A DNA stretch of 64,000 bases from Siphonodentalium dalli (GCA_032622095.1 CP136063.1:92855980-92919979); one strand, 5' to 3'. Shown: positions 11,721-20,589, counted from the first letter of the stretch. Notes: generated by a model not told the origin, from the sequence alone. Program-made: numbers and translations.

Positions 11721-12401
11721 AAGAATATTGTCAGGGGCAAGATGAACGTCCTGGGAAACAGTCGTAGGTATTAGTGATTTTGACGCCTCGTCTGTCACAA
11801 ACCCATAGTCTGTTGGGTCCAGTGGTGGTGGATCGAGATCCAACGCATGCTTCCAGATGCATGCTTTCAAATGGGCGCGTTTGACGTTCTCTATGAAAGA
11901 TTGTGTACTCGGGGGCAAGGTGCATAGTTTCGGAACTATTGATGCTCCTGGTCTGCCCACTTTAGTTGACCACAAGCTCACCCTGGCTTCGGACATCGAG
12001 GCGGATGATGGAACCCCATAACAGGCTGTCATGAATGCTGTCGCTTCTCTGATGACGACGTCTATAGAAGCGTCAATATCACTTACTGAATCGAGACAAA
12101 CTCCATCGGTTTTCAATATTTTGAGGGCATGACCTTTCCCTATACCGAAACAACCGACAACTGTATCGCAGCCAGATATAGCATGTGCCGCTAAAATGTC
12201 TGGAACGATATCATGGTGTTTGTTCACGGTTGCACCAATATCTACAACTGACCTATCCCTGATAGGAGACTCCATAATCACTGACGATGTGAGCTTCTGT
12301 TTGTGGTAGAAGTGAAGCAGTAATACGAAGACATCAGTATCATCTGCAAGAACGACAACCTGTTTCTCACTGTCCCCGGCCACTCGCACTGCGTGCTGCA
12401 C
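11718..12401 (-). CDS. XPG/FEN1-like nuclease C-terminal half with helix-hairpin-helix
   Basis: 227 codons, same frame as the preceding piece. VVVLADDTDVFVLLLHF (15-31) aligns in character with the FEN1 strand that carries paired catalytic acids (T-E-D-M-D). SGCDTVVGCFGIGKGHALKI (76-95) is a textbook helix-2-turn-helix: G-C-D-x(5)-G-I-G-K-x-x-A-L, as in FEN1 (G-S/C-D-Y-x-x-x-I-x-G-I-G-x-x-x-A). In FEN1 relatives this module binds DNA behind the cut site. The C-terminal part has a WxHALxLDPPxLDPTxYG motif and ends at a stop, after which the Cys-rich tail continues. Confidence 0.7.
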   Translation of the reverse strand: MQHAVRVAGDSEKQVVVLADDTDVFVLLLHFYHKQKLTSSVIMESPIRDRSVVDIGATVNKHHDIVPDILAAHAISGCDTVVGCFGIGKGHALKILKTDGVCLDSVSDIDASIDVVIREATAFMTACYGVPSSASMSEARVSLWSTKVGRPGASIVPKLCTLPPSTQSFIENVKRAHLKACIWKHALDLDPPPLDPTDYGFVTDEASKSLIPTTVSQDVHLAPDNIL

Positions 12402-12416
12402 TATGATATTGTCAGC

Positions 12417-13127
12417 CTATTCATGAGTGGTCTTCAAGTCGCGCCTTCTGATCATAATACCTTTGTTAATTTCTATCGGTACATTATCTTGGCCGATGAC
12501 TACCAATTTGTGCTCCATAGTATTATCGGTGGCAAATTCTTTGTCTACATCGAGCTGTTTGCAGATTATACTGATGAGCTGCTTTTTATTCTCGGGGACA
12601 GTCAGCATCAGTTTCTGAAAAGGTAGTACTGATGTGGAATTCAACTTGAATTCTCGAAAAGAGCCTGTAACTCTATGGGCTCTCGTGGTACATTTCGTGC
12701 TAAAATCAAGACACTTGTGAACGAAGTCCAGAACAGTAGGACTCCGAAGAGAACTTGACGCTGGCCAGTGGGGAATCCACAGGAGAGCACACCCATCAAT
12801 GATTGTGCTAATACTAAGTCCTGCTAGTGCTAACTGCCGAGCAGACGTGACGACTGAGGGTTGATGCTTCAGCACTGATTTCGATTTAGGGATGCGCATG
12901 TCACCAGACTCATCAAACAAAGCTGATGGTACCGGTGAAAGCTCATAAGATAGCACGTCAGTGATATCCACGTCCCTCATGCTCGACTGGAGTCCCATAA
13001 CTCTTGTGTATATCAGGTTGCAGTCATATACATTTGTCTCGCCCTTTTTCATGGCAGACATCGTCACCACCGGGTTTGAAATAGTGTCATAAAATCCATT
13101 CGGTAACTTGCTTTCGAACTCTACCAT
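12417..13127 (-). CDS. XPG N-like part of the nuclease region
   Basis: 236 codons. YTRVMGLQSSMRDVDITDVL precedes a nuclease-like section beginning IIDGCALLWIPHW (residues 109-121). An Asp followed by a small and a hydrophobic run resembles the first catalytic Asp of FEN1/XPG (I-D-A-S-M). VLPFQKLMLTVPENKKQLI, then VVIGQDNVPIEIN and RRRDLKTTHE follow. The reading frame is stopped by TAG at 12,417, directly ahead of ADNIIV. That puts the stop in the acidic stretch equivalent to the XPG-I E-A-E motif. The frame is unchanged into the next segment, so one substitution separates the two. Confidence 0.65.
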   Translation of the reverse strand: MVEFESKLPNGFYDTISNPVVTMSAMKKGETNVYDCNLIYTRVMGLQSSMRDVDITDVLSYELSPVPSALFDESGDMRIPKSKSVLKHQPSVVTSARQLALAGLSISTIIDGCALLWIPHWPASSSLRSPTVLDFVHKCLDFSTKCTTRAHRVTGSFREFKLNSTSVLPFQKLMLTVPENKKQLISIICKQLDVDKEFATDNTMEHKLVVIGQDNVPIEINKGIMIRRRDLKTTHE

Positions 13128-13208
13128 CTTCTCTTGGAGCTATCCTACCAGTCGTTATGTGAATGAGTCCTTCTGGATGTTGATCAGGGCTGAGTGGGTT
13201 GACAACAA

Positions 13209-13553
13209 CTAATTTTTCTCTAAGACCATCTCGGTCTTGTTTATCGGCAGCAATTCTACTTCTTGCCTCTTCCTTGTGCCAGACTGCCCTTCTGATTCTC
13301 TCAACTGATGCACGTTATTCAGTAAGCGACCACAAGTGTGCAAACTGAGTGCCCAAACTTTGAGTGTTTTTGGTTTCAGGGTGATGCCAATTATACCCGA
13401 CTTCCCATGGCCATAGCGCATACAGGTTGTCTCGATAAACATATCACTCCAAATACCATTCCACCAACCCTCAATGTGACGCATCACGTGGTCACCTTTC
13501 ATGCATCTCACGGAAGTAGTGTAATTCATATCGAGCATAATTGACATGTCCAT
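13209..13553 (-). CDS. Transposase core continuation (HxMRH-GIWSD motif)
   Basis: Continues the core in another frame. GDHVMRHIEGWWNGIWSDMF is followed by IETTCMRYGHGKSGIIG and WALSLHTCGRL. The motif F/HV-x-R-x(5-8)-GIW-x-D-x-x-I-E is one I associate with these large multi-copy proteins. The glutamate in that stretch could serve as an acidic catalytic residue. The frame closes with TAG at 13,209-13,211. The expected continuation, NPLSPDQHPEGLIHITTGR, is in a different frame across 13,145-13,205. Confidence 0.6.
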   Translation of the reverse strand: MDMSIMLDMNYTTSVRCMKGDHVMRHIEGWWNGIWSDMFIETTCMRYGHGKSGIIGITLKPKTLKVWALSLHTCGRLLNNVHQLRESEGQSGTRKRQEVELLPINKTEMVLEKN

Positions 13554-14598
13554 ATGTAAAGAAGTATGGCAACATCGGTTCTACTGAGGCAAGGTGCAGT
13601 GGCCAGTCACCTCCTCGTTCAGCTCGCACATACATCATCATAATAAATACTGGCTTAATTAGGCAGTCTACCCACAGTTTAGTAGTTTTGCTCTTCTGTG
13701 AGAGTTCGTCTAATCTGTTTGCAAGATCACCAGGACACTCAATACTGTCTTCCGTCAGTATTGCTCTGAGTAACTCTTCAGTTAATAATCGCAGTGCACG
13801 AACATTCATTCGGAATTTCATACCGGTGAGCATCTTGGCCACACCACCGAATACTGACTCAAGGACTTCATTCAAACCACTATTAGCCATTAGAGTACCA
13901 ATACTGCCGACAAAACTCATAAGCATGTGCATGCCCCCAAATCTTGGGATCATATTACAGAACATGTCTGGGTTAGACCAGAGAACTTGGAGTGATACTT
14001 TGTACAGCTGTTGGTCGGCTGTGAACAATGTGAACGTTTGCCCGGTATTTTGAGTGAGACATTGCGCTTCGGCCATAGCAGTTGCTATTGTTTTTGGGTC
14101 TGCCGGCGGCATATCAATTAGTGGTAAACATACCGGCTTTGTTGAGGACTTTGGAGATTTACCACTCTCACGACAGGCTCGTGAGTTATATCCGTTGAAC
14201 TCGGCACAATCATCTTTCGATATAACATCTTTCAGAAAAGAGAAATCGAGCTCCACTGCCCTCTGCTTTGCTATGACAATGTTTGGGAGCATTTTCAGTG
14301 TAGGGATATCTTTATGTACGAACTTAGTCGGCATTTCAGGTTTCTTGGGTCCGTTGAATTGAGTGGTCTTCAACTGATAATCAATTGGCTTACCCATGTC
14401 AACTTTCTTCAATCTCGGGATCCTTGGACTATCGACTTCACCTTTGGTATTTGGTTGTGCCATTACCATTGCTAGTGAGTGGCTGCTCAGTTTCCCATTT
14501 TGTGAAGAGATGTCGGCATCGAAGTTGTCAACGACAACTTGTACTAACCCATCAGCCGAACTACTAATCGTATTGCAAGCACTGCTACTCGATGCCAT
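13492..14598 (-). CDS. Transposase-like core of the Academ-type protein
   Basis: The longest intact piece, 368 codons. VVVDNFDADISS (residues 21-32) is a candidate position for the first catalytic Asp. PRFGGMHMLMSFVGSIGTLM (219-237) is the most conserved block of the family. VRALRLLTEELLRA lies further on, and YFFTYGHVNYARY near residue 345 resembles the helix that commonly carries the last acidic residue in DDE transposases. I cannot place the three catalytic residues with certainty. The segment ends by frameshift near 13,500, where the sequence continues as KGDHVMRHIEGWWNGIW. Confidence 0.6.
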   Translation of the reverse strand: MASSSSACNTISSSADGLVQVVVDNFDADISSQNGKLSSHSLAMVMAQPNTKGEVDSPRIPRLKKVDMGKPIDYQLKTTQFNGPKKPEMPTKFVHKDIPTLKMLPNIVIAKQRAVELDFSFLKDVISKDDCAEFNGYNSRACRESGKSPKSSTKPVCLPLIDMPPADPKTIATAMAEAQCLTQNTGQTFTLFTADQQLYKVSLQVLWSNPDMFCNMIPRFGGMHMLMSFVGSIGTLMANSGLNEVLESVFGGVAKMLTGMKFRMNVRALRLLTEELLRAILTEDSIECPGDLANRLDELSQKSKTTKLWVDCLIKPVFIMMMYVRAERGGDWPLHLASVEPMLPYFFTYGHVNYARYELHYFREMHER

Positions 14599-14615
14599 GG
14601 AAGCAACCGATGTTT

Positions 14616-15149
14616 TTAAACGTATAATTCGTCATATGTACAAGTTACGCCAAAATCATGCATTGTTCTCACCAACTCTTTGAAGTCTCTCACAACCACA
14701 GCCAAACTGATCTGCAGCGGGGTTGCAACTCTTAACAGAGACGATGTGAGGATGTTGCCGATCAAGAAAGCCGGAAGGGTACGATCGAGATCCGGAGATA
14801 GACTCCCAACAAAATCGAGCAGAGATTCGCTCACATACTGAGAAACATTCTGGGTATTCAATTCTGAGTCATAACTGTTTTTGTCTATCTCTATATCGCG
14901 AATTTCTCGCGAGATTGTCTCCTTCATAGTTTTTATCGATGCTAGTAGATCATCGTTTTGGTCGTCAACAATTCTCATCACAGAGCCGACACGTTGTCTC
15001 ATTGCTAGAATTGACGCGATAGACGGCGACGACAGAATGAGAAGATCGCGACCAAATATTTCAGATAGCCTTGAAACAAGCGTCCGACGTGCCAAACTAA
15101 CACCACCGAGCTCGATGTATACTTGGAGTATACATCTACGGAGCTCCAA
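14616..15149 (-). CDS. Helical linker segment of the transposase
   Basis: 177 codons following the frame change near 15,125. LGGVSLARRTLVSRLSEIFG opens the segment, followed by SIASILAMRQR and VGSVMRIVDD, and it ends at TCTYDELYV before a stop. The charged helical composition matches the region between the zinc module and the catalytic core in this protein group as I remember it. The frame then shifts near 14,626, where the peptide continues as RLKTSVASMASS. Confidence 0.55.
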   Translation of the reverse strand: MELRRCILQVYIELGGVSLARRTLVSRLSEIFGRDLLILSSPSIASILAMRQRVGSVMRIVDDQNDDLLASIKTMKETISREIRDIEIDKNSYDSELNTQNVSQYVSESLLDFVGSLSPDLDRTLPAFLIGNILTSSLLRVATPLQISLAVVVRDFKELVRTMHDFGVTCTYDELYV

Positions 15150-15602
15150 CTCAATGATTGATAGCTTCTCATGGAGTCAACTACTCCACCCTTAGCAGGG
15201 TCTGCATCAGCTGTGTCTTTCAAAGTTTGTGACGCAGCTGCCACGTTTCTCGAAGACATGAATTTCTGTCGACAGTCAGAATTATAGCGAGCATCTGCAT
15301 GCAGCATGTAGATCGCTGAGCGTACCACTGACTCGAACTCTGACTTGTTCTGATAACTGATCATTTCGTTTGTCACATACCCGCAACACCTCTTCTTTGG
15401 GAGATATTTTGTCGGAATTTCGCCCGATTTGCCTAAAAATATAGGACGGTCTCCACCTGGATGGATTTCTCACGTCCTGCTCTACATCACAACGCTCACC
15501 ACAGAATAGGCAATCGGTTCTGAAATTGAATAGTGCAATTTCAGATCGCCTTTTCATTTTGGCTGGAGGCATTTCGTGCCTTTTCATTTTGGCTGAAGGC
15601 AT
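15005..15602 (-). CDS. N-terminal zinc-binding module of the transposase (two overlapping frames)
   Basis: The first open segment (15,282-15,602) starts after a short tandem duplication encoding PPAKMKR-like residues. It then gives FNFRTDCLFCGERCD and ends at HAACRCSL. The correct continuation, HADARYNSDC, is in the next frame (15,005-15,376). A duplicated TGCA at 15,296-15,303 explains the switch. CLFC followed about 80 residues later by H-x(8)-C forms a plausible C2HC zinc site, as in many transposase N-termini. The start at 15,602 is the first Met in frame and is not otherwise proven. Confidence 0.6.
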
Positions 15603-16574
15603 TTCGTGTGAGCTTACACTGGCGCTTTATTTGCGTTTCCGAGCCGTTTCCAAATATCTAGGGTGCAAATATGTATCAATTCAAGATCTGTGCGAATCTA
15701 GAACGAGATTGCGATCGGCCTCGTATCGAGGCCGCTAAACTGTGTGTAGTCCATCCCGTAGACTTCACTATATGTTAAGAATTTTTCAACCCGCTTGGGT
15801 AAAACTTTAACAAACGACTACTCGAGTCTTCACAACTGTACAGGCTTGCGAAAAAACAAAGGTTTGCCATGACAACCAATTCCTGATAAACCTCAATACA
15901 AGGAACAGGTGAACAGAAGCTCGAAACAACAAACAAAATGAGTATGAAAATGTAATCAAAAGCTTAACAAATGGGAAGAGATTCAAATAACAAATATCAT
16001 CAAGCAATAAGATGGCAAACAATTAACCAAACAATGGATGCAAGGAGAGGACGAGGAAATCTGAGATTTGATTCGAATCAGAGAATTGCACGAACACGTC
16101 TATGCAAGGTGGGTGACAAGAAGACACTGACGACATATGTACAGCGAAGAATGTGAGTGTTCACAGATCCGAACGCTCTTTATTTAAAACATTTAAAAGA
16201 ACGCTCTTTATTTAAAAAGTTTTATCGCAGCTGATAGGAGGGGGAATCGCAGATATGTTGGATATGCCTATGCTGATTATCACTACTGAATTCGGCCCCC
16301 TGGTTCAATGTTTTGTTGACAACCAGCGGGATTTAGTTGAAATATTCAAAACATTAAAAAATATCTATACTTTCGGCCGATATTTTCGCTGCATTTTGGA
16401 TTTTATTTTTAGCCGGCGTCGATACCAAATCGACGTTTCTGGTATCTGAAACCGTTTTCAGTCCGAAACCGGAGTTTGTAGTATGTTTTCAACAGCAAAC
16501 TAGGGATTTAAGAGAAAAAACGTGTTTTCGATATTTTTTGTTATGTCATTTTTTTTCTGGGCTAATAATTTTTT
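15603..16574. promoter_or_regulatory. 5' non-coding region of the Academ-like element
   Basis: About 970 bp between the first coding segment and the right TIR. It would hold the promoter. It contains a direct repeat, 'gaacgctctttatttaaaa' at 16,170 and again at 16,200. No clear TATA or initiator can be argued for, and short open frames here are not family-like. Confidence 0.35.
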
Positions 16575-16696
16575 TTCCTCAAGGCTGACAGAAGTCCAGC
16601 CGATTGATTATTGTTGTGGGGTGTCTCGACTAACAGAAACCACAGAGAGAAAAAATTTATACGCCAAAACACGCAGGTCTGCCTCGGCTGCCGGAC
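16575..16696 (-). repeat. Right terminal inverted repeat of the Academ-like element
   Basis: About 122 bp, inverted relative to 10,941-11,073. It holds the 31-bp identical block (16,575-16,605), the 'tatacgccaaaacacgca' segment and the terminal GGCTGCCGGAC. It is about 10 bp shorter than the left arm because the left has an extra segment near 10,960. Confidence 0.85.
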
Positions 16697-16734
16697 TTAT
16701 ATAGATGGATTATATATGAATAACTAGCTAGGGG

Positions 16735-17180
16735 ATTGCCCGTCAAAAATGACGCGTGACAACATGACATGCATGGAAATATTGTGCAGTATTAGTAAAT
16801 TATTAATGCCCCTTCACGTCATTTAAAAATAATTATTAGTCAGATGAGGTAAACAGCGCATATTGCATGGCACTCTCCGGATAAAATTACCATCTAACTT
16901 TTAAGCTGATAATTAACGCTCTTTATTAATAATAATTATTGCCTCTTTAAGTCATTTGAGTTCAACGACAAAAACCCCGATGATAAACACTCTTTATTCG
17001 TCAATCAATTTATTAGTCCCCTTTACGTAGTCATCTAATGTCAAAGGCGCCTATCACATGACATTCCTCAATGTTCATACATATCTTCTAAGCTTGTAAG
17101 GAACGCGCTGAACTGCCCAGGTATGCCCCTTTACGTCGCCTGAGGTAAACAAAAATGACGGATGACAATCATGATCCGAC
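16735..17180 (+). repeat. Degenerate repeats with 'cctttacgtc..gaggtaaac' phrases
   Basis: Phrases such as 'gccccttcacgtcatttaaa', 'gcctctttaagtcatttgag' and 'gcccctttacgtcgcctgag' recur every 100-150 bp. 'caaaaatgacg..tgacaa' occurs near both edges. This indicates an old tandem array of three or four diverged units. Confidence 0.45.
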
Positions 17181-17267
17181 GATTGGTTTAGATAGTGGGC
17201 AATGGGTGATTTTTTTTTAATTTTCTAAATCAAAGCAGTGGGTATCCTTTCCCCTTAAACTGGGCTA

Positions 17268-18290
17268 TCAATAATAATAATAATAATAATAGAGAACATT
17301 TATATAGCGCTTTTCCCAAAAGGCCCAAAGCGCTCGGCCACAACACAAGTTCACGCACAAATATGCAATATACAAGTGGGTCACGTAATAAACATATGCA
17401 GAACTAAGAGGCATCACTCTCAGGGACGACGTTTCCATAGTAGAATTTGAAAAGTTCCGATTTAAGTAATGTTTTAAAAGTGTCCATGGTATCGGCTTTC
17501 TTTGTGTCGGCCTGTAGCCCATTCCAGACGGACGGAGCATGATATTCAAATGATCGTCTTCCGTAGTTTTCCGAGTCATCAGATTTAGATCTTCTGATCG
17601 CAATTCGCGCGGCGGAGAGTACATATTGAGAATAGAGTCAATATAAACCGGCAAAGGCTTTGTGATGTCATGTGAGAATTTCTTATAACAAAAAGTGGCA
17701 CATTTATAATCAATTCGAGCTTCAATTGGAAGATAGTGTAGTTTCGCGAGAAGAGGTGTGACGTGGTCAAATTTATGTTTTCGTAGAGCAATGCGAGCCG
17801 AAATGTTAATTATTCTCTGCAGCTTTGCCAATTGATCTTGTGGCAGACCAGCGAATAGAGCATTGCAATAATCCAGTCGTGAAAATACAAATGAAGAGAT
17901 CAAAGTCTTCGTGGATTCTACCGACAGATGTGATCGCATATGAGAAATACGCCGAAGTTCCAGAAATAAGGACTTGCACAGTGTGTTTATATGGGACTTC
18001 ATGGACAGTCCTTTGTCTAAAATCACTCCTAAATTTTTGGCGTTATCTGAGAATTCGATGTCGTCGCTGCCAATGCGTAGGGAGGTAACCTTGATAGCTT
18101 TTAAACGCTGATCCGTACCACCAAACATTAGTTCAGTTTTGTTCTCGTTGATGTGAAGTTTGTTCACCTCCATCCACTGTTTGAATTGCATCACCCCTGA
18201 CTGCAAATGTGCGAGTTTTAAGTCTATATCGCACTGCTTAAAAGAAATGAACATCTGGGTTTCATCAGCATACCAGTTAGATAAGAAGTG
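17268..18290 (-). pseudogene. LINE reverse-transcriptase thumb and C-terminal region
   Basis: Begins at YADETQ (catalytic YADD-type box with D to E). It continues through NENKTELMFGG, NLGVILDKGLSMKSHIN, SRLDYCNALFAGLP and LHYLPIEARIDYKCATFCYK, in the order expected of an L2/CR1 RT thumb and C-terminal domain. The last codons translate the (ATT)n terminus into poly-Tyr. The frame is open for 328 codons, so decay is modest apart from the palm deletion. Confidence 0.85.
17271..17291 (+). repeat. (ATA)n microsatellite at the LINE 3' terminus
   Basis: Seven ATA/TAA triplets form the reiterated 3' end of the minus-strand LINE. They merge with the target duplication. Confidence 0.9.
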
Positions 18291-18535
18291 AACCAGGAGA
18301 GGACTGTGCCAGAAACTCCAAATGTATCGGACAAGCGTTGGGTGAGAATCTGATGGTCAATCGTATCGAATGCCGCTGAAAGGTCGAGGAATGCTATGGC
18401 GGAGACAAGGCCATCATCTGCGGCACACAGTAGATCGTTCGTGATGCGAATTAAAGCAGTTTCCGTACTGTGGTCCATTCGATAAGCTGACTCAAATGGT
18501 TCGTTGAGATTGTTTTTATCCAGATGATTCCTTAA
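17274..18535 (-). mobile_element. CR1/L2-like LINE fragment with target duplication
   Basis: A 1.26 kb insert flanked by TATCAATA (17,266-17,273 and 18,536-18,543). The 3' end on the minus strand carries 'gcgctatataaatgttctct' followed by (ATT)n, the reiterated terminus typical of CR1/L2-type elements. The empty site can be read from a neighbouring paralogous repeat at 18,700 ('gctatcaagatacaccaaagcac'), which lacks the insert. The element is 5'-truncated and encodes only RT fragments. Confidence 0.8.
18224..18535 (-). pseudogene. LINE reverse-transcriptase palm fragment
   Basis: NLNEPFESAYRMDHSTETAL and then AIAFLDLSAAFDTIDHQIL are diagnostic of the finger/palm of CR1/L2/Jockey-type RTs. 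FLDLSAAFD provides the first catalytic Asp. The palm runs to WFTSYLTG and then joins directly to a YADETQ motif in another frame. The 60-70 residues normally between these (the GVPQGS region) are therefore deleted, and this RT cannot function. Codons upstream of 18,535 in the same frame belong to flanking repeat and not to the LINE. Confidence 0.85.
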
Positions 18536-18540
18536 TATCA

Positions 18541-19200
18541 ATACACCAAAGCACAGCCAAATCCGATAATCCATGCCCAAGTTAAAGCTAAAATATTCAC
18601 ACAGAGACAAAAGTCAGAAACTCCCAAGTAAAACAAGGGCTGTAACTCTAGTAAACTGAATTGACAAACCCTGTAGTAAGTCGTTATCCTTGCCCCCGAG
18701 CTGTGCTATCAAGATACACCAAAGCACAAGTGAATCAGAAGATTCTTGCCAAAGTTACAAACTGAAATGTTCTTTCAGACACAAAATTCACATATGGACG
18801 AAACCTGTAAAATGTGGATAGCCTTTCTCCCAACCTGTGCTACCTCCATGCCAAAGGACAACGAGATCCAATAATAAAGACATCCACAGCATAATGTTTG
18901 TTATGGACGCGTTGATGCGTTTTACACTAAGTCCAACAAAGGGTCATAACTGTGGGGAAAAATGCGGACAAAACCTGGTACTATATGTGGAGATCCTTTC
19001 CACAATTCTGATCTAGAGGCACACGAAAGGACATCCACATTGGACTATCGATACTTGAGCTGTGTTGTGAAATGTTTGTTACGGACGGACGGACGGACGG
19101 ATGGGCGGCTAGACGTCCAGACAAAAGGACGAACGGACGACAGACGAAGGTCTCCACTATATACTCCCGAATCCTCCTGGGGGGGGGGGGGGTCGGAGGC
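18541..19200 (+). repeat. Diverged tandem repeat ending in (GGAC)n
   Basis: Units of very roughly 180 bp share 'atacaccaaagcaca', 'ggacaaaacctg' and 'aggacatccaca' phrases. The block ends with (GGAC)n at 19,082-19,100 and a run of 12 G at 19,180-19,191. It is the same family as 1,770-2,205. Confidence 0.6.
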
Positions 19201-19564
19201 ATAACAATGGGAAGGACTATGGTTCCAAAGGAAGCATTTTCCCTCTTCATTTACCTGTGCATTGATCCCTTGAATACGTATAGTGGTATTGAGTGACCCC
19301 CTGAAGGGGAGAATAGCGAAATGTAGAAAAATGCATTTGTTTAGGCTCTAATGCATCTCGAACTGCTTCTCAGGTGTCGTTTGGTCTGACAGGCCCATAA
19401 CATGTTATGGTATACATGTTCAAACCTCTTGCTTCATAATTCATGGAGATATTATGGAAGTGTTATAACGGCAAATGTGACAATGATATATAAGATATAT
19501 GATGTAACCACCTGTATAAATGCGTATGTACAACCATGCATTATCGTCACTGGCTTGTTCGGTT

Positions 19565-19985
19565 AAAGTGATGTGAAACACTCCGGTTGGGTGATCAAGT
19601 AGAAATGGAGAATAATCTTGCTCAAAGTAGTTATTTTTAGAATATTAATCCAACTTTACAACACACACCGCCAGTCTCATATATTTATTAAATGCGATGA
19701 GTATCGATGGAAAAATCATTTGCGTTAGTTTATCGGCGATTGTTGCGTCCCGAATCGAGATGTAAATATTTACATTTGAGCGTAGTTCGGACGATGTTTT
19801 CTTTGGAGTGGTACGGTCAATTTGATTCAGATTTTCGACTATGATAGTAGAATGATACACTCCCCCAGTTGGCATGGTGCCTGAATACCAACTTACCAGT
19901 TTCACGTACCAGAACAAGTCCATAATATGTCTTTAAGATACTTGTGGTACTTTTAGTAGGCGTTTTGTGCAATAACCTAAATAGT
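19565..19985 (+). repeat. Dispersed repeat family 'R2' (copy 1)
   Basis: From 'aaagtgatgtgaaacactcc' to 'agtccataatatgt'. It includes 'gcgtcccgaatcgaga' and 'taaatatttaca'. Inverted copies lie at 45,905-46,275. A forward copy begins at 55,545 and resumes at 61,984 after a 6.1 kb insertion. This uninterrupted copy reads 'ttggcatggtgcctgaatac', which supplies the empty site for that insertion. It is not coding. Confidence 0.8.
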
Positions 19986-20589
19986 GTAACATGCATCAAG
20001 AAGACTGATTTATTTTTTTGAATTTGGCAATCATGGCCAGCGGCAAAGAATCTTGATAAGCATTTATATTCATATTTACTAATTGTGGCGGCGCGTCCCA
20101 TATTCAGTCACGTGATTGCAATCCCATATATTGCGCGATCGATTGCTGGATGGCCGCTAAACACCTACCAAAGCTCTCAACGACTCACCGAACATCTATA
20201 CGATGACGCAACGACTGATAGAACTCAGAAACCTGACACAGACAACAGCCCACTCAACCAAGAGCTCCAACTACGAAACCAGCTACTCGCCACGAAAAAG
20301 ATAAACCATCCTTCAAGTCGACAGAACAGCCAGACCTATATATAGAACTCAAACCCAGCTGACACCTCAACCATGCAAGCCCTGCCTCCAGCCAACTTTA
20401 GTGCCAACAACCCACGCCAACCACATCGACATGCACACCATGACTGTGCACCTAACGACTAAAAGGATTGCCGTGTGGTCCTCCTGTTCGAAGTAAAAAT
20501 GGTGGGTGTTGTGGTCACACCAAGGACGGGTGAAGGGAACTGCAGATTGTAGTCCGACCAACCTACACGGCCTCCATCGGATACCACTC

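Larger units (their letters stand above)
11543..15602 (-). pseudogene. Academ-like transposase/XPG nuclease gene, multiply frameshifted
   Basis: Read from 15,602 down to 11,543, the homologous peptide passes through all three minus-strand frames. The breaks I see are a 4-nt duplication near 15,296-15,303, shifts near 15,125, 14,626 and 13,500, a pair of shifts bounding 13,145-13,211, an in-frame TAG at 12,417-12,419, and a stop plus a shift in the tail below 11,720. Joined, it would be about 1,300 residues, intron-less. Order: Cys/His zinc module, helical region, transposase-like core, XPG N-like and XPG I-like motifs with a helix-hairpin-helix, Cys-rich tail. I recall similar large multi-copy proteins in cnidarian, mollusc and fish genomes. 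It is the only gene between the TIRs, which argues that it drives mobility. The number of lesions argues that this copy is dead. Confidence 0.75.
10941..16696 (-). mobile_element. Academ-like TIR DNA transposon, decayed autonomous copy (about 5.76 kb)
   Basis: Two inverted termini enclose a single large, broken minus-strand gene. The left terminus starts AGTCCGGCAGCC at 10,939. The right ends GGCTGCCGGACT at 16,697. Moving inward both show 'tgcgtgtttt.gcgtataaa', then a spacer with several matches, then a 31-bp block identical at 11,043-11,073 and 16,575-16,605. Taking GTCCGGCAGCC as the first element bases, both flanks are TTA, a possible 3-bp target duplication. The internal protein has a zinc-binding N-terminus, a transposase-like core, an XPG/FEN1-type nuclease and a Cys-rich tail. 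From memory, Academ elements combine a superfamily-specific transposase, an XPG nuclease and 3-4 bp target duplications, so this family is the best fit. Many frameshifts mark the copy as inactive. Confidence 0.75.

Noticed and set aside
13541-14567. Plus-strand frames of 60-170 codons at 13.5-14.6 kb
   Set aside because: They lie antisense to the transposase core, whose minus-strand peptide carries the family motifs.
11543-15602. Multi-exon host gene interpretation of the Academ-like coding region
   Set aside because: Frame changes occur within continuous homology without room for introns or splice signals, and one is an obvious 4-nt duplication; TIRs bound the locus.
16710-16760. Helitron 3' end on the minus strand (CTAG|T near 16,720)
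   Set aside because: The CTAG|T is present but the required GC-rich hairpin at the right distance is not convincing.
17268-17300. Poly-Tyr C-terminus of the LINE frame
   Set aside because: It is translation of the (ATT)n 3' terminus of the retrotransposon and not part of the protein.
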